Shown here one piece after another: positions 1 to 11,969 of a stretch of 64,000 nucleotides of DNA. The translations under genes were made by a program, and so were the position numbers. The notes under the pieces are model-generated. The model was not told the origin of the DNA, did no database searches, and worked only from the letters and a program-made list of their open reading frames with translations. The stretch's first letter is position 1, and each line of letters opens with the position of its first letter. The DNA comes from Mycogone perniciosa (lineage: Eukaryota > Ascomycota > Sordariomycetes > Hypocreales > Hypocreaceae): the NCBI GenBank assembly GCA_025331125.1, contig JAOALB010000073.1, forward strand, positions 124,001 through 188,000, given 5' to 3'.

Positions 1-1097
1 CCCAAGGCTGCTGTCAGGCGCTGAGTCCCTCCAGCTCCGGGAATAAGTCCACGCTTGACCTCTGGCAGCGCGAAGTAAGTCTTCGTCTTGGATGCGAATA
101 TCATGTCACACTGTTCTCTCGTGTGGAGTTAGCAAACTGGCTCGCCTCGATGGTCATGACACCGCCATGAGGCTGCACGCAAGTGGGGGATGAGAGAAAG
201 GGATGCATCATGTGCGAAGGAGGGACGAGAATGAGTGGTGGAGGGTGGACAACCAGGAGCACCAGGGATCCAGGGTTAGATTGCGACAAGGACAGGGACG
301 CAAATGAAAGAGACAAGAGTCAAAGATAGGGAACTTTATGCGAGCAAGGGAGGATACTGACCATGAGAGCGACCTCGAAGCCTCCACCAAGCTACAAGCC
401 AAGACATAGCACATGTTAGTTTCTCAGCCTTGCACAGAAGGCTTCCCAATGAAAGCCCCCATTCGCCCCTAGAACAGACAACAAGAGCCTTCATCAGGAA
501 GCACGACAGAAATAGGAGGAAAGAGGCTGGAAGGTGGAGGGGGGGTCGCACGCACCGCAGGCCCTTCAACAGCTGCCAATATGGGCTTCCTGACAGACGC
601 CATGCCGACACAAAGGTCCTCAAGGTAACGGCATGATCTAGCGCCCGCAGCATCTAAGGCTGCAATGTCCTGGAGATCGGCACCGGCTATGCACATGCAA
701 GGTTACGCCACGCCATTAGCCAGGATCTTGGGCGGGCCGAGAGGCCAGAAGAAGGAAAACAAAAGAGAGGCAGAGACAAGTAGCTGGATATGATAGAGAG
801 CTGTAAAAGACGTGTCACGACGTGTTTGTTTGGCCTTGGCCAACTACCTGATCTCATCTGCTCGCGATCCGGGCTAAGGAACGTACCTGAGAAGAAACCA
901 TTGGCACCGGTGAGCACAATGACCTTGACCGCTGAGTCCCGAGACGCCTCTGACAGCGTGGAGAGGAACTCGGCTAGAAGTTCCTTGGACAGTGCGTTTC
1001 GCTTCTGAGGTCGGTTGAATGTGATGACTTTGACGCCATCCACAGGTGACGCGACGTTGACGAGGCCAACGTTGGATCCAGATCCCGATCCAGTCAT
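1..1097 (-). CDS. Enoyl-CoA hydratase/isomerase family protein (3' end beyond the window)
   Basis: A crotonase-fold enzyme, most likely hydrating trans-2-enoyl-CoA in fatty acid or branched-chain amino acid breakdown. Four exons can be read on the minus strand: 1097-887, 686-556, 391-362 and 110 to the window edge. All have GT-AG borders and the phases agree. Exon 1 holds the substrate-pocket motif FNRPQKRNALS. Exon 2 has AGADLQDI. The junction of exons 2 and 3 gives GPALGGGFE, with the first catalytic Glu. Exon 4 has LPEVKRGLIPGAGGTQRL, with the second catalytic Glu. The ATG at 1097 is the first in frame. No clear mitochondrial presequence is visible, so the compartment is unknown. The C-terminal third, which would carry any peroxisomal signal, lies outside the window. 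The family is certain; the exact substrate is not. Confidence 0.9.
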
Positions 1098-1480
1098 GTT
1101 TGTTGGCCGATTCCGATCTGTGACTTGTTTCTGTCACGTCACTGGATAGCTGAGAGGTAGTAGCAATGTACAGAGTATATCGGACAAGGAAGATGAGAGT
1201 CAAGTCTGTGCTGTTGTTTGCATCTGTTGTTGCTGTTGGCGGCAAAGCAAAAAAAAAAGGTTCGGCTGACAACGAGAACGAGGAGGAGATGGCGGGGCTC
1301 GCTATATATGCCGGGCACGTCACACACTTCTCACTCCACTATTAGGCCGGCACTTATGATTATGCCCTACTCCGTGGTTTGGGCCGTGTTTGCGTATGCA
1401 AAGGATTACAGATTGGGATGTTGGGCCAGGCCAGATGCTACTGTGCAGACTCCCTTCCTCTGAAGGTGTTGTGATGGATA

Positions 1481-1481
<1 letters not shown>

Positions 1482-1526
<45 letters not shown>

Positions 1527-1551
1527 TAGATAGATAGATAGATAGATAGAG
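1482..1551. repeat. Microsatellite (GAAA)n followed by (GATA)n
   Basis: About nine GAAA units run through a short GA stretch into about six GATA units. This is a compound tetranucleotide repeat in non-coding DNA. Confidence 0.95.
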
Positions 1552-2270
1552 CATAGGGTAGGGTAGCCTCGAGGGATGGGGGCGGAGAATAACGGGGGGA
1601 TGGCGGAAGAAAAAACCTCAGGACCGCAAACGGCTCAGGGCACGGAGACGGAGGAGGCGTGGAGACAGACAGGCAGTCTTCAACGCTACGGTGCGGAGCA
1701 CTACCACGGAGCACAGTGCTCCAAACGGAGTACGAGTAATACTATATATGTACTGGAGGGACATGGGACCCTGCTTGTTTTGTCAGCAGGTTGACGCAGG
1801 GGTGGCTCAGTCGAGAATAGATGGGGGGGACACTACGGAGTACTTGACAGGTTCTGGATCTATCTACGGAGTACGTAGTACTATATGTGTAAGGATGTAG
1901 TACTATTAGTGAGTTAATAAATTCGCATATGTATGTTGGCTGCAACTTTTTCCCTTGACGATTCTGAGGGAGGCGATGAAGCTGGGCGATAACATGCCCC
2001 GGGCCAAAGGGGAAAAGAGACGAGAGACAGGCCGGGCAGATGTCGTGTTTTTAATTTAATTACTTTGTGTTATCTCTAGCATACCTGCACATTGCCTGTA
2101 TCACAAAGTACACCGCTGTACTCCGTACTCCGTAGTATTATCGCCATGATCAGATTGACCTGAAAAATGGCTAAAAAGGGCAATCCTTCGTTTACGCTCA
2201 GCTTAACAGGCATTCCCCAGGAAAAGCATTCACAGACATTGATGGCACGCACTAAGCATATACACACATC

Positions 2271-2292
2271 ACACACACACACACACACACAC
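2271..2292. repeat. Microsatellite (AC)11
   Basis: Eleven uninterrupted AC units in the spacer. A similar shorter CA run lies at 2844-2860. Confidence 0.95.
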
Positions 2293-4077
2293 GTACAGAG
2301 GGATTAGAGACAAGACACAAAGGAAAAAAAAACGTTCACAACCGAGGAGATCGACTCAAAGCATGTAAATCAATCACATCATCGGCGTCGTGCGTTACGT
2401 ACCCGCATTCACACCCGCAATCACACACAGACTGAAAAAGGACATATTGCTCAATGGAGTAAGTACATGGCCCCGCGCCGTTGATGAAGGAGAGGAGGCA
2501 AAGAGGAGGCAAAGGGGAGAAAATGCAGTGGCTGGTCAGACGGAGATGGTGGCTCTCTCTCCTCTTTTCCAGGTCCAAAACCACAGACATACATGATACA
2601 TGCTTCGTACATGCGAACATAACAAACGAACAACATAACGGCCCCATCCACATGCTTGCCAAGTAGGTACATGTCTTCGACAGGTAGGTATGACCACACT
2701 GATGCTACCTTAGCATGGACAGTACCTACATGATCGAAGAAAAAGACTCAACTACCTCATGCAATTCATCCATCCAGTCCATAGCCTTCTGGAGGCTCCA
2801 GATGGATTACCGATGCTGTGGATCTCGCGGTCACTGGTCGGTGCACACACACACACACACTTCGCTAGTGTTCTTGGAGACCCCTGCAAGTTTCTCTCAC
2901 TCGTACCTCACAGACAGACACCTCTCTGTCTCTTTATGTCTCGTGTGTCTGTGTTTCTGTGGGCTGTGTCTCTGAGTCTCCGAGTCTCTTCTCATCTGCA
3001 TTATACATCTGCTCGCCAAGTACCGAACCAGACATAGCTCAGAGCGACCAGGGCCTGCGAGGTCTAGCCTGTGGACTATTTGGCCTGAATTGTCTTAGCG
3101 AGTGGACAGCATCGTGCGAGAATTGCCCTCTGGGACATCGTCTCTGTCCCATTCGGGCCATGTATTGTCTTCCATCCACTGCCCTTTTGGGTCGGCCATA
3201 GCCAACGGTGGCATTCCTCCCGCAGCGGCTGCGCTGTTCTCCGGTTCTGTCCGTTCGCCTCGTCTCGTTTGTCTGATCCAGAGACTCCCTCTTGTCTTGT
3301 GTTGGATAGTGCCTGGTCTGGTCTGGTCTGGTCGGCTTTGTCTTTGTCCTTGCCGGACTCTCGGGTCCTGCACAGCACCCCATCTGTCTGCTTTTTTTTT
3401 GTCGTCTCGTCTCGCATCGTCTCATCCCATATCATCTTGTCTCTCGGAATGCGACAACAAACCCTCCGAACCGAACCCTCCAACCCTTTCTCCTCCTCCT
3501 GCTGTTATCCCGTCGCCGTCATCCGCGGACACCCCCCGGTGGGTGGCTAAGCATCCATCAGTCTGCTTACGAGTACCCCCATACCCTTGATGCTTGATGC
3601 TCCACTCCCGGACCCAGTATGCACGTTGTATGTACGGAGCTTGTATGCATGTCCGTACGGCCAGAGGTCGGATATCGCCCCTCCATAAGCGGTCTTTTCG
3701 GCCGCATGAATTCCAGAGCGGGCAGCCAGCCGATGCATCAGAGGCTTACGAAAACGTACTCGTACAGTACTACGTCAAGGTACTGCTCCGTACAGTACGT
3801 TGACTTGGCATATCCTAGCCTGCCTATCCTGGCCTGGGGTCCTGCCGGCCCGTTATGCGTGATGTTGTGGTTCTTGGTCTCTCCTCGTCGCCCTGCCCTT
3901 GTTGGGCCAAAGTCACTCATGCAGCATGCAAGCAGCAGTTGAGTAGCGGCTCTACCGTCTCGTAGCCAAGGGTTACGAAGCATGCCACTGCGAACATGGC
4001 CTGTCTGCATAAGGGAACGGTCCAAGATGGAGACATGCAGGATCGAGGGAAGCCATGAACAACAGTCCCGCACTAAG

Positions 4078-4085
4078 TATATAAG
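4078..4085 (+). promoter_or_regulatory. TATA-like box upstream of the adenylation/flavoprotein gene
   Basis: TATATAAG lies about 190 bp before the ATG at 4278, followed by a long CT-rich stretch (about 4150-4260), as is common in fungal core promoters. A second AT-rich site, TATATATATT, sits about 20-30 bp before the ATG and is too close to be the main TATA box. Confidence 0.45.
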
Positions 4086-4277
4086 TCGTCCTTCTCTCGA
4101 CCTTCGATGATGGAGGAGCCAGTCCCAAGTCAGAACACTACACTCGACCCGCCTCATCGTCCTCATCCTCATATTTCTTCTCCTCCCCTTCCTTCTTCCT
4201 TCCTCCCACTCTTCTACTCACTCCCATGCCATAAATCCTACTTTCATCTCTATATATATTCACACACATTCATCACG

Positions 4278-7200
4278 ATGGATGCACAAAGCAAACACTC
4301 CTCCTCCTCCTCGCCTCACACCGCCATGCAGTTTGGCCCCCAGATCCCCTGCCCCTTCCCAACCGTTACCTCCTCCTTTTACCACCATGTCACATCCTTT
4401 CCAGATGTCGTGGCTGTTCACGACCTGTCCGGCGCTGCTGTTCGAGAATTGACATACCGTCAACTTGGTGTCAAGGCACAAGCACTCGCAGTGAGACTTC
4501 GCAGCCTCGGTGTCCGCCCCCACCAGAGAATCCCCCTCGTGGTTAAGCGAAGTACGGAGATGGTGGTGGGCATCTGGGCCATCTTATCATGCGGTGCCCA
4601 GTATGTTCCTCTTGACGGGGGTGTTGTACCGGACTCAACTATCCGACATGTCGCCGAACAATCTGGAGGAGGTGTTATCTGCTGCTTGTCCTCGACAGTC
4701 CAACGCATCCGTGACCTTTGCCCGAACGCCACTCCCGTCATTATTGAAGAGACCCTGTCCCTGGATGCCACCAACGACAACGGTTCTCCTGCTGGACAGT
4801 GGATAGACCTGTCAACCTCTGATGGCGGCTGTTACATCATTTACACCTCCGGTACGTATATTACTCCATGCATACTATGTCGCACCCCGGCCTGTCATCT
4901 CAAGTGTCAATCAAGCCATGTGCTAGACATATCCTCCCTTCAACACAACAATGGCTAACGTCGATGATTAGGAACAACTGGCAAACCTAAAGGCGTAGAC
5001 GTGACACACAAGAATGTCGCCAACCTTGTGTGCATGTCTCCCGGCAATCTTGACGTTCAACCGGGGACCCGTGTGGGACAAGTCCTCAACATCAGCTTTG
5101 ACATGGGTATGATTCTATTTTTATTGCCTGTTTGGGCGACTCTCCCACTTGCCATGCCATGTGGAGTCAGATCAGGTTTGCTGACCACCAGAAATAGCCG
5201 CATGGGAGATCTTCGCATGCCTGTGCAACGGCGGCACACTTGTTATTCGGGGCTCCAAATGGGAGCCGACAATTGAGCAGGTAAGTTGCGAATTGATAAT
5301 CGCAAATCGTGCAATCCAGGCATGTGAAAACAGAGCTAGCTAGCTAACATGTTATTGTTACTGTTAGCTCGATGTCTTGATTTGCACGCCAACCATCCTG
5401 TCTAAATACCCTCCTACCAAATATCCCAAGATCAAGGTCGTTGCCACAGCTGGCGAGCCCACATCACAGGAGTAAGTCGCCAAGTATCTGCTTTGCCCTT
5501 CCCAATTACCAGTGCATCCCCTTCATCTATAAGCTTGGATCCTAATGCCTTTCTCTGTTAGACTCGCCGACCTCTGGGCTACCCATGCGACTTACTGGAA
5601 CTGCTGCGGTCCCACCGAGACAACCATCGTAAACACAATGCAAAAGCACGTTGCCGGCGACAGACTCTCCATTGGTCGGCCGACACCAAACAACAACGTT
5701 TATATCCTCGGTGACAATGGCCAGTCCATGCCCGTAGGCGTGGCAGGTGTGATGTGGGCCGGCGGACACGGCGTGTCTCGTGGCTACGTGGGACTTGAGA
5801 CCAAGACAAACGAGTCTTACATTCCTGACCCTTTTGCTGAAGATGGGTAAGTATCGAGCAATAGTCCCAGGCTAAAGGCACCGAGGAAAGAGACTAACAT
5901 TCTGTCTTGAACTAATAGATCTAAGATGTACTGTACCGGCGATTTGGGTCAATGGCGCCCAGATGGTTCGATCGAGATTCTCGGCCGAGTCGACGACCAA
6001 GTCAAAGTCAAGGTGAGTCCAACACCCCTTTTGTCATTTCATTGTTATTATTGTGCAAGGCCTGACATGTGGGAACGAAACTAGGGCTTCCGAGTTGAGC
6101 TTGATGGCGTTTCCTCTTCCATGGCCTCTGCCCCTGGAGTCACACGGGCTTGTGCCTTGTTGATTGACGGTGAGATCCACGGATACGCCGTCCCCGCCAA
6201 CCAAGATAGCTCCGTTATTCTGGAACATACACGGAAACTCCAGCCTTACTACGCCGTCCCATCCGCGCTTCACCTTCTCGATGAGTTCCCCACAACGGCA
6301 AACGGAAAGATTGATAAAAAGGCGCTTCGTGCCTTAGTCATGGCGCCAACTCCTGCAGTCAGCGAGACTCCAGTTCAGAACGAGAAGGTCCGCGGCCACA
6401 CAAAAAGAAAGTCTGGAAGCAGCAGCGAGGAGGGCACTCTGGTCGAAGTCCGATCCATCCGCTCCACTTCGTCAACCACTCTGTCCAGTCCAAGCGAGAA
6501 GGAGAAGGAGAAGCTCGACCTGTCTGCCGATATCCCGGAGAAGAGCTGGGCCAAGCCGTGGCGCGGAGTCAGAAACCGCATCCTCATTGTGTACCGGGTT
6601 CTCTTCAGCTTTGTTTCTGTGCTGAACATTGGCGCTCTCATTGCCGTCCTGTTGCTGAGCCCCAGGCCGGAATGGCTTGCCACTATCACTGCGGCCAACC
6701 TCGTCACTGGCGTGCTTGTCCGACAAGACCTCGTCATCAACGCTCTCTACACCACCTTCTGCTCTGTGCCCACGTCATTCCCTCTATGGATTCGACGCCG
6801 CTGCGCCAAGATCTACCACTTGGGAGGGGTCCATTCTGGAGCGGGCTTCTGCGCTACCGCATGGCTCGTTGCGTCTACGGTCCAAGCCACGGTTGGACGT
6901 GTCCAAGGCAATAAGGACGCCGGCTCCCTAGCCTCCCTGGTCGTCTCGTGGCTCCTCTCTGCGCTCTGCAGCACGATTCTGGTAGCGGCCTGGCCAGCCT
7001 TCCGCAAGTCGAAGCACAATATGTTTGAGCGCATGCACCGCTTCCTGGGATGGACCGCCCTGGCTCTCTTCTGGGTGAAGACTATTGTCAGTGTCTTTGA
7101 CGCCACACCAGCCGGTGAGGATCTCGGCCTTGCGCTCGTCAAGACCCCTGGCTTCTGGCTGCTGGGCGTTGCGACATGCAGCATTGCTTCGTCGTGGCTC

Positions 7201-7845
7201 TTCCTCCGCAAGGTCGACGTCAACGCCGAGCCGTTGTCTGACCACGCCATCCGCCTGCACTTTGACTACACGGTGCCCGTCAACGGATCCTTCACGCGCA
7301 TCTCCAGACGCCCACTCCTCGAGTGGCACTCGTTTGCGACGATCCCCGCACCGCAGGCCACTGCCGACGGCTTCAGGCCTGGGTACTCGCTCGTCGTGTC
7401 CAACGCCGGCGACTGGACCAAATCGTGCATCCAGAACCCGCCCACTAAGCTCTGGGTTCGCGGCTTGCCCACATGCGGCGTTATGCGCATCGCCACGCTC
7501 TTCAACCGCGTGGTCATCATCGCCACGGGGTCCGGCATAGGGCCCCTGCTGGGCCACATTAGCCAGCCCAGTTGTCCGACGCAGCTGATCTGGTCGGCCG
7601 CCTCGCCGGAGAAGTCGTTCGGCAAGAAGGTGATGACCACGATCCGCAACAGCATCCCCGATGCGGTGATCCACGATACCAGGGTCCAAGGCCGCCCGGA
7701 TCTAGTCCGCATGGGATACAACCTGGCCAAGGAGTTTGGTGCCGAGGCCGTCATCATCATCGCCAACGAGAAGATCACTAAGAAGATCGTCTACGGCCTC
7801 GAAACACGCGGTGTCCCCGCATATGGCGCCATCTGGGATAGCTGA
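4278..7845 (+). CDS. Adenylate-forming domain fused to a membrane flavoprotein reductase (TmpA-like / NRPS-like)
   Basis: Seven exons: 4278-4851, 4972-5106, 5198-5280, 5368-5471, 5562-5846, 5919-6012 and 6085-7845. They join without a break into 1011 residues. Residues about 40-505 are an adenylation domain with its core motifs: YIIYTSGTTGKPKG across the first intron, NISFDMAAWE, NCCGPTE, YCTGDLG, GRVDDQVKVKGFRVEL and NGKIDKKAL. A Ser-rich charged linker follows (about 505-575), with no phosphopantetheine attachment motif. About six hydrophobic helices (575-800) come next, including MHRFLGW. A ferredoxin-reductase-like cytosolic tail ends the protein, with EWHSF and the nucleotide-binding motif ATGSGIGPLLG near residue 905. 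The family known to me is the TmpA membrane flavoprotein group, which includes forms with AMP-binding domains; TmpA affects conidiation in Aspergillus. The acid that is activated and its acceptor are unknown. Confidence 0.85.
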
Positions 7846-10800
7846 ATGGACCCCGTACTCGTACAATATCTGCGGTGGTGGTGGTGGTAGTGGTGGTGGT
7901 TGACCATGACATGCAGGTCTCACAACCACCGCAGAATTTTTTCTCCGTTTTGCTTTTGTACCTGGATTTTGTTTACGGCTTTTTTTTTTCTCTTTTTTTT
8001 TCTGCTGTCTGTGTTTTATTTCTTCTTCTTCTTCTTCTTCTTCTTCTTCTTGTTATTTTCCTTGTATGTATTTTCCTTTTTGCTTTCCCTGTTTATTTCT
8101 CACGTCAGAACTGTGTTTTTGGGCGATCTGGGGGAAACGGGGCGGTTGGCTGGCGCAAACACGGAGTAATTACCAGGTTTACGGCATGGACATTACGGGA
8201 ATTCGGGAGGTTGGGACATGTGCATTTACGCATTTACACGGTGTTTTTTGCTGGAAAGGGTAATGGGGGAACGGATACTTGGCGGCGCAGGAACCAGGAT
8301 TCTCAAGCATATTTTTGGGTACTCTCTTCCAATATACCAGGAACTTTTTCTCTCCTCCCCCCCAATCAAACCAACATGCATACCCACTCGTACATACTCG
8401 TACATGCGAACCGCCCCCATGCAGTTCGGTTCGTACTACGGAGTACTCGAACTATGATTGCAGAGCATAGAGTATAGCGCCCCCAGTGCTCATGCACCCC
8501 TAAAGACACTGTGCCCACAGGTCTCTCTTCGGGCCCCACTCCGAAATGCCTCCAGGCGCTTTTGCCCCTCTCCTCCGCCTCGGAGACTCTGTCCCCACTT
8601 TCAAGGTCCGGAGCCGAACGAACAAACGAAACAAGGAGGGTTACTCTGCAGGTTGCTGAAGAAAAAAAGATACTTGCTCAAGCCAACCTCCTCCGCTAAC
8701 TGTAGCCATATCAAACTAATATTGATCTATTTTCGTTCGCCTGGACTACATATACTACTCCACTCCGTAGAAGGGCAAAAAAAAAAAGATTACTAGTTAG
8801 TTGACCGGTTAAAGAAACGCCTGATCGTCGCTATGCATTATTTATTTTTTCCCTCGCGAAAGAGGCAGGCAAGCAAGCAAGCAAGGAAGAGCCAGCCAAA
8901 AAAAAAAAGAGATACGTGCCCACCAATGCAGGACTAACAGACATGTCACATCCCTGAGCCTGGCCTGACCTGGCCTGTTGGTCTCGCATGGCCACCACCG
9001 CCCATCTTGCGGTCTGAAAGACCCTTTTTTTTTTTCATGCGTCCGTCTTCCCTGCTGCTGTGTGTCTGTCTATATGCCTGCCTGTCTGTCAGTTCCTTGA
9101 TTTTTGTCGACTGATCGAGTATAGAACAGCAAACCCCCCGCGCGCAGATTTGTTTTGCCCGAAGGCCGAGGCATGGGAGAGGAAAAGGGGCATAGATTGA
9201 CCAGAGACAAGAATATTGGCAAGTTGTACTGCATATTAGTTGTACTTCATACTGGTTGTACATACTTTGTCCCACATAAGAGAAGCAGACATGTCCATCT
9301 GCATGCATCAACCACGTGTGGGATACTGAAAGGCGGGCAGCATGCTGCCTGCGTACGTACTGGCTACCGCTGCTACCTACAAGGTCGTACTGCTACTATA
9401 GTGGCTCTTTGTTTTGTCTAGGCGTCCACGCGCCAGTTCTCAGACTTGTCCAAACAAGGCAAAAATGACACCGCGGGAAAGTTGAGATGGGGGCAGGAAA
9501 CGTGGGAAGAAAGGGCAGTTGATGTCTCACATCAACAAAGTTTTTTTTGTGTCAAACTACATACGAACTACGGAGTATTATTTCTCCCTTTGTAGATTTT
9601 GTTGTTTTCCCTTCGCGCAGCACAAATTTTTTTTTGGCTCCTTCGGTTGGAGGGAAGGATAGCTCAGTTCAACACAACGTAAGAATCTCTAAAGGCCGAT
9701 CGGCGATATTCGTACTCGGTAGAATTCCTTCGTTGTTGGATTCTGGAACATCGGCAGGCAGGCAGACACAGAATAATCCCTGTCCCTTGTGTAAAGACAC
9801 ACAACCCTACCCTTGGCGCTGCAGAGGACGAGGAGAGAAAAAAAAAGACAACAGTCAACAAAACCTGCTGACCTTGTCAAGTTACTCCTTGTGGTGTGGT
9901 CTCACCGGCGACGTTGCATATGTGCTATGTAAGCTCCCCTCGATTCATGCCGTAGATGCAGATAGGTGTCTAGGTAGTAGATAGTGGTACTCCGTAGGAG
10001 AGACAGGGCAAGTCAAGTCACAAGCAAAAGGACCCTGGCGTCATTCTGCAGCGCTCTGCCCACCAAACCGCCTACTTGAAGTGACCAGTTACTTTGCCTG
10101 CCCGCTTTGGTGTTTTGCCGCCGCCGCGATAGCCCTCAAAGCAGCTACATGTTAGGATCCGCAGCAGGATAAAAAGTCTTTTAAAGTTCGGCATGACCGG
10201 GGAACACGGCAAAGCTGTGTGTGAGCGAAATGAGGGGGGGTTGCAATTGACGATAAGGTTGACAGGAAGTTCCTCGGGCAATTCTGTTTGAGATGCAGTC
10301 AGTGTTCTTGGCAAGACTATGCGCTGTATGGTTCCGCCATGGACAAGTCGCGCCAACATATAGTGCGTTACACCAAAACAGTCGAGTTGAAGACATTGGC
10401 GTAAAGCTGCCGCTTGGCAGGTAGTCTACTTCAATGCAAGAAAACGGCCCTGCGTCACGCGGCTTGTCGCTGCGCAGACCCATTGTCCAATACTACCTCC
10501 TTGGGTCAAGTGAACAGATTCACAAACACGGTGTGAGGGTTTTCTGACTCGTTACGAATGGCGTGAATGGGTGATCGCCGATAGATCGCACCCCTCTATG
10601 CATACACGAGGACAGGGGGGTTTCTGCCATGGAATTCTGCTTATGGAAGCTGGTGTTCGGTCGTGTCCAAAAAGCGGCCGTTGAGCCCCATCAATTCCAC
10701 CTGAATTACCCATCAAATACCCAACGTGGCCGATTGCATATGTAAGCTCTTCCGCGTGTTGGGGCCGGGTGGCTGGCTGGTCGGCATTGCCATACAAAAA

Positions 10801-11969
10801 GGTGACGGCCATATTATCGCGCCACATCTACAGCCATACTCTAGGCCATGGCGGCACTCGCTATATCGTGCAGGTACCAGGGTCGCTTGCAAATCCGTGT
10901 GGTCAAGTGTCGAGAGCAAAGTGCCCGGTCTAGCTGAGTATGTCTGGTTCGATGCGGCAGTATGGATACCTGGAACAGACTCAGGTGACGAAGGTGTAAT
11001 ACGCCGTTGCGTTACATCGGACAAAATCCCCATACCTATCGTGCGGCTCCCAGGGCGGTGGGCCCGGCGCACGCGCAAAACGCTGCGGCATTGCGCCCAT
11101 GTCCGAGCCGGCTGTATCGCATTACGAGTGCTCGTATACTCGTACACTCCGTAGGCATCTTCACGGTGCCCTAACGCTTTGAATCCCTGATGATGACGGG
11201 TCTGAGACAGAGGTTCAGCACCGCTTGCACCGCTCGCACTGCTAACTCGTAACGGTCGATCGACTAGGATGACGGATCGCTTGGACAGACATGGGTTCCC
11301 CTAAGCGTCGATGGATGGCCCGGCGGCGGCGATCTAGGATGCTAGCAACTCGACTACCAGTCGCTAGGCGGTGACAGGAGGGGCGGTCAATCATTCCCGG
11401 GGGTTTTTGCCCTATCGATTCTCATTGTTGATCAACAGCCGATGAAGCATCAAGGGTTGACGGGTTATTGAGCGCTGGTGATCGCCGAAAGAAACCCGTT
11501 CTAGTACTGAATCAGTAAGGCTTGTGGATCTTACGTCTAGATCAGCGGGGGTTTCCATCTTGAGCTCGTTTCCAGACCGGCGGGTGGGATTGAGGAAAGA
11601 AAAAAAAGACAAGTTTAATCAAAGTGAAATCGTTCTTCTGGGGTGGTTGAGGGAGCGGTGTTATACGAAATACGCAGTGAGGGGGAAACGGAAAAGAGGG
11701 GAGGTCGGATACGGAGGATAGAACAGCCACCGGGATCCGTACCCACTGTGTCACGTGATTGATACCTCACTGTCGGACAGCAAGAACATCTCCGACTTGC
11801 AGTGCAATCGTTTTGGTGCCGATACTTCATGAATAAATCTCTAGGTTGACAGAGTGAAACAATTTTCATTGAATGTTTCATGTTGAGCTTCAATTTCATT
11901 CAGGAAGCTCTTTTTCCCCGAAGAATAGAGGGCAATGGACGGCCATTTCATGGCTCGGGCTGGCAGTGC
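7846..11969. other. Gene-free spacer of about 4.1 kb
   Basis: No recognisable protein, tRNA or transposon could be read on either strand. Open frames at 10713-11154 exist on both strands over the same bases and resemble nothing known. The stretch has many A and T homopolymers (7979-8000, 8771-8780, 9025-9036), TTC repeats, and TACGGAGTAC-type motifs at 8437, 9569 and 9987. It separates the adenylation/flavoprotein gene from the decayed island. Confidence 0.55.
8020..8051. repeat. Microsatellite (TTC)n
   Basis: About ten TTC units shortly after the stop codon at 7845, within a longer pyrimidine-rich stretch. A GGT-type repeat precedes it near 7873-7901. Confidence 0.9.

Larger units (their letters stand above)
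1098..4277. other. Gene-free spacer with simple repeats
   Basis: About 3.2 kb with no coding frame resembling a known protein. The longer open frames (for example 3102-3590 and 3076-3483 on opposite strands) overlap each other and have low-complexity composition. The spacer holds a GAAA/GATA tract, AC tracts near 2271-2292 and 2844-2860, and several copies of the palindrome TACGGAGTAC. It includes the promoter of the gene starting at 4278. Confidence 0.6.

Noticed and set aside
3076..3590. Open frames of 135-162 codons in the first spacer
   Set aside because: They overlap on opposite strands and have simple-sequence composition (repeated DQTRP, SLV-type words).
6361..6540. A phosphopantetheine carrier domain after the adenylation domain
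   Set aside because: The linker is Ser- and Glu-rich and lacks the Gly-x-(Asp/His)-Ser attachment motif in any reading of the exon.
10713..11154. Overlapping open frames of about 140 codons on both strands
   Set aside because: They occupy the same bases on both strands, contain no known motif and have no splice-consistent extension.
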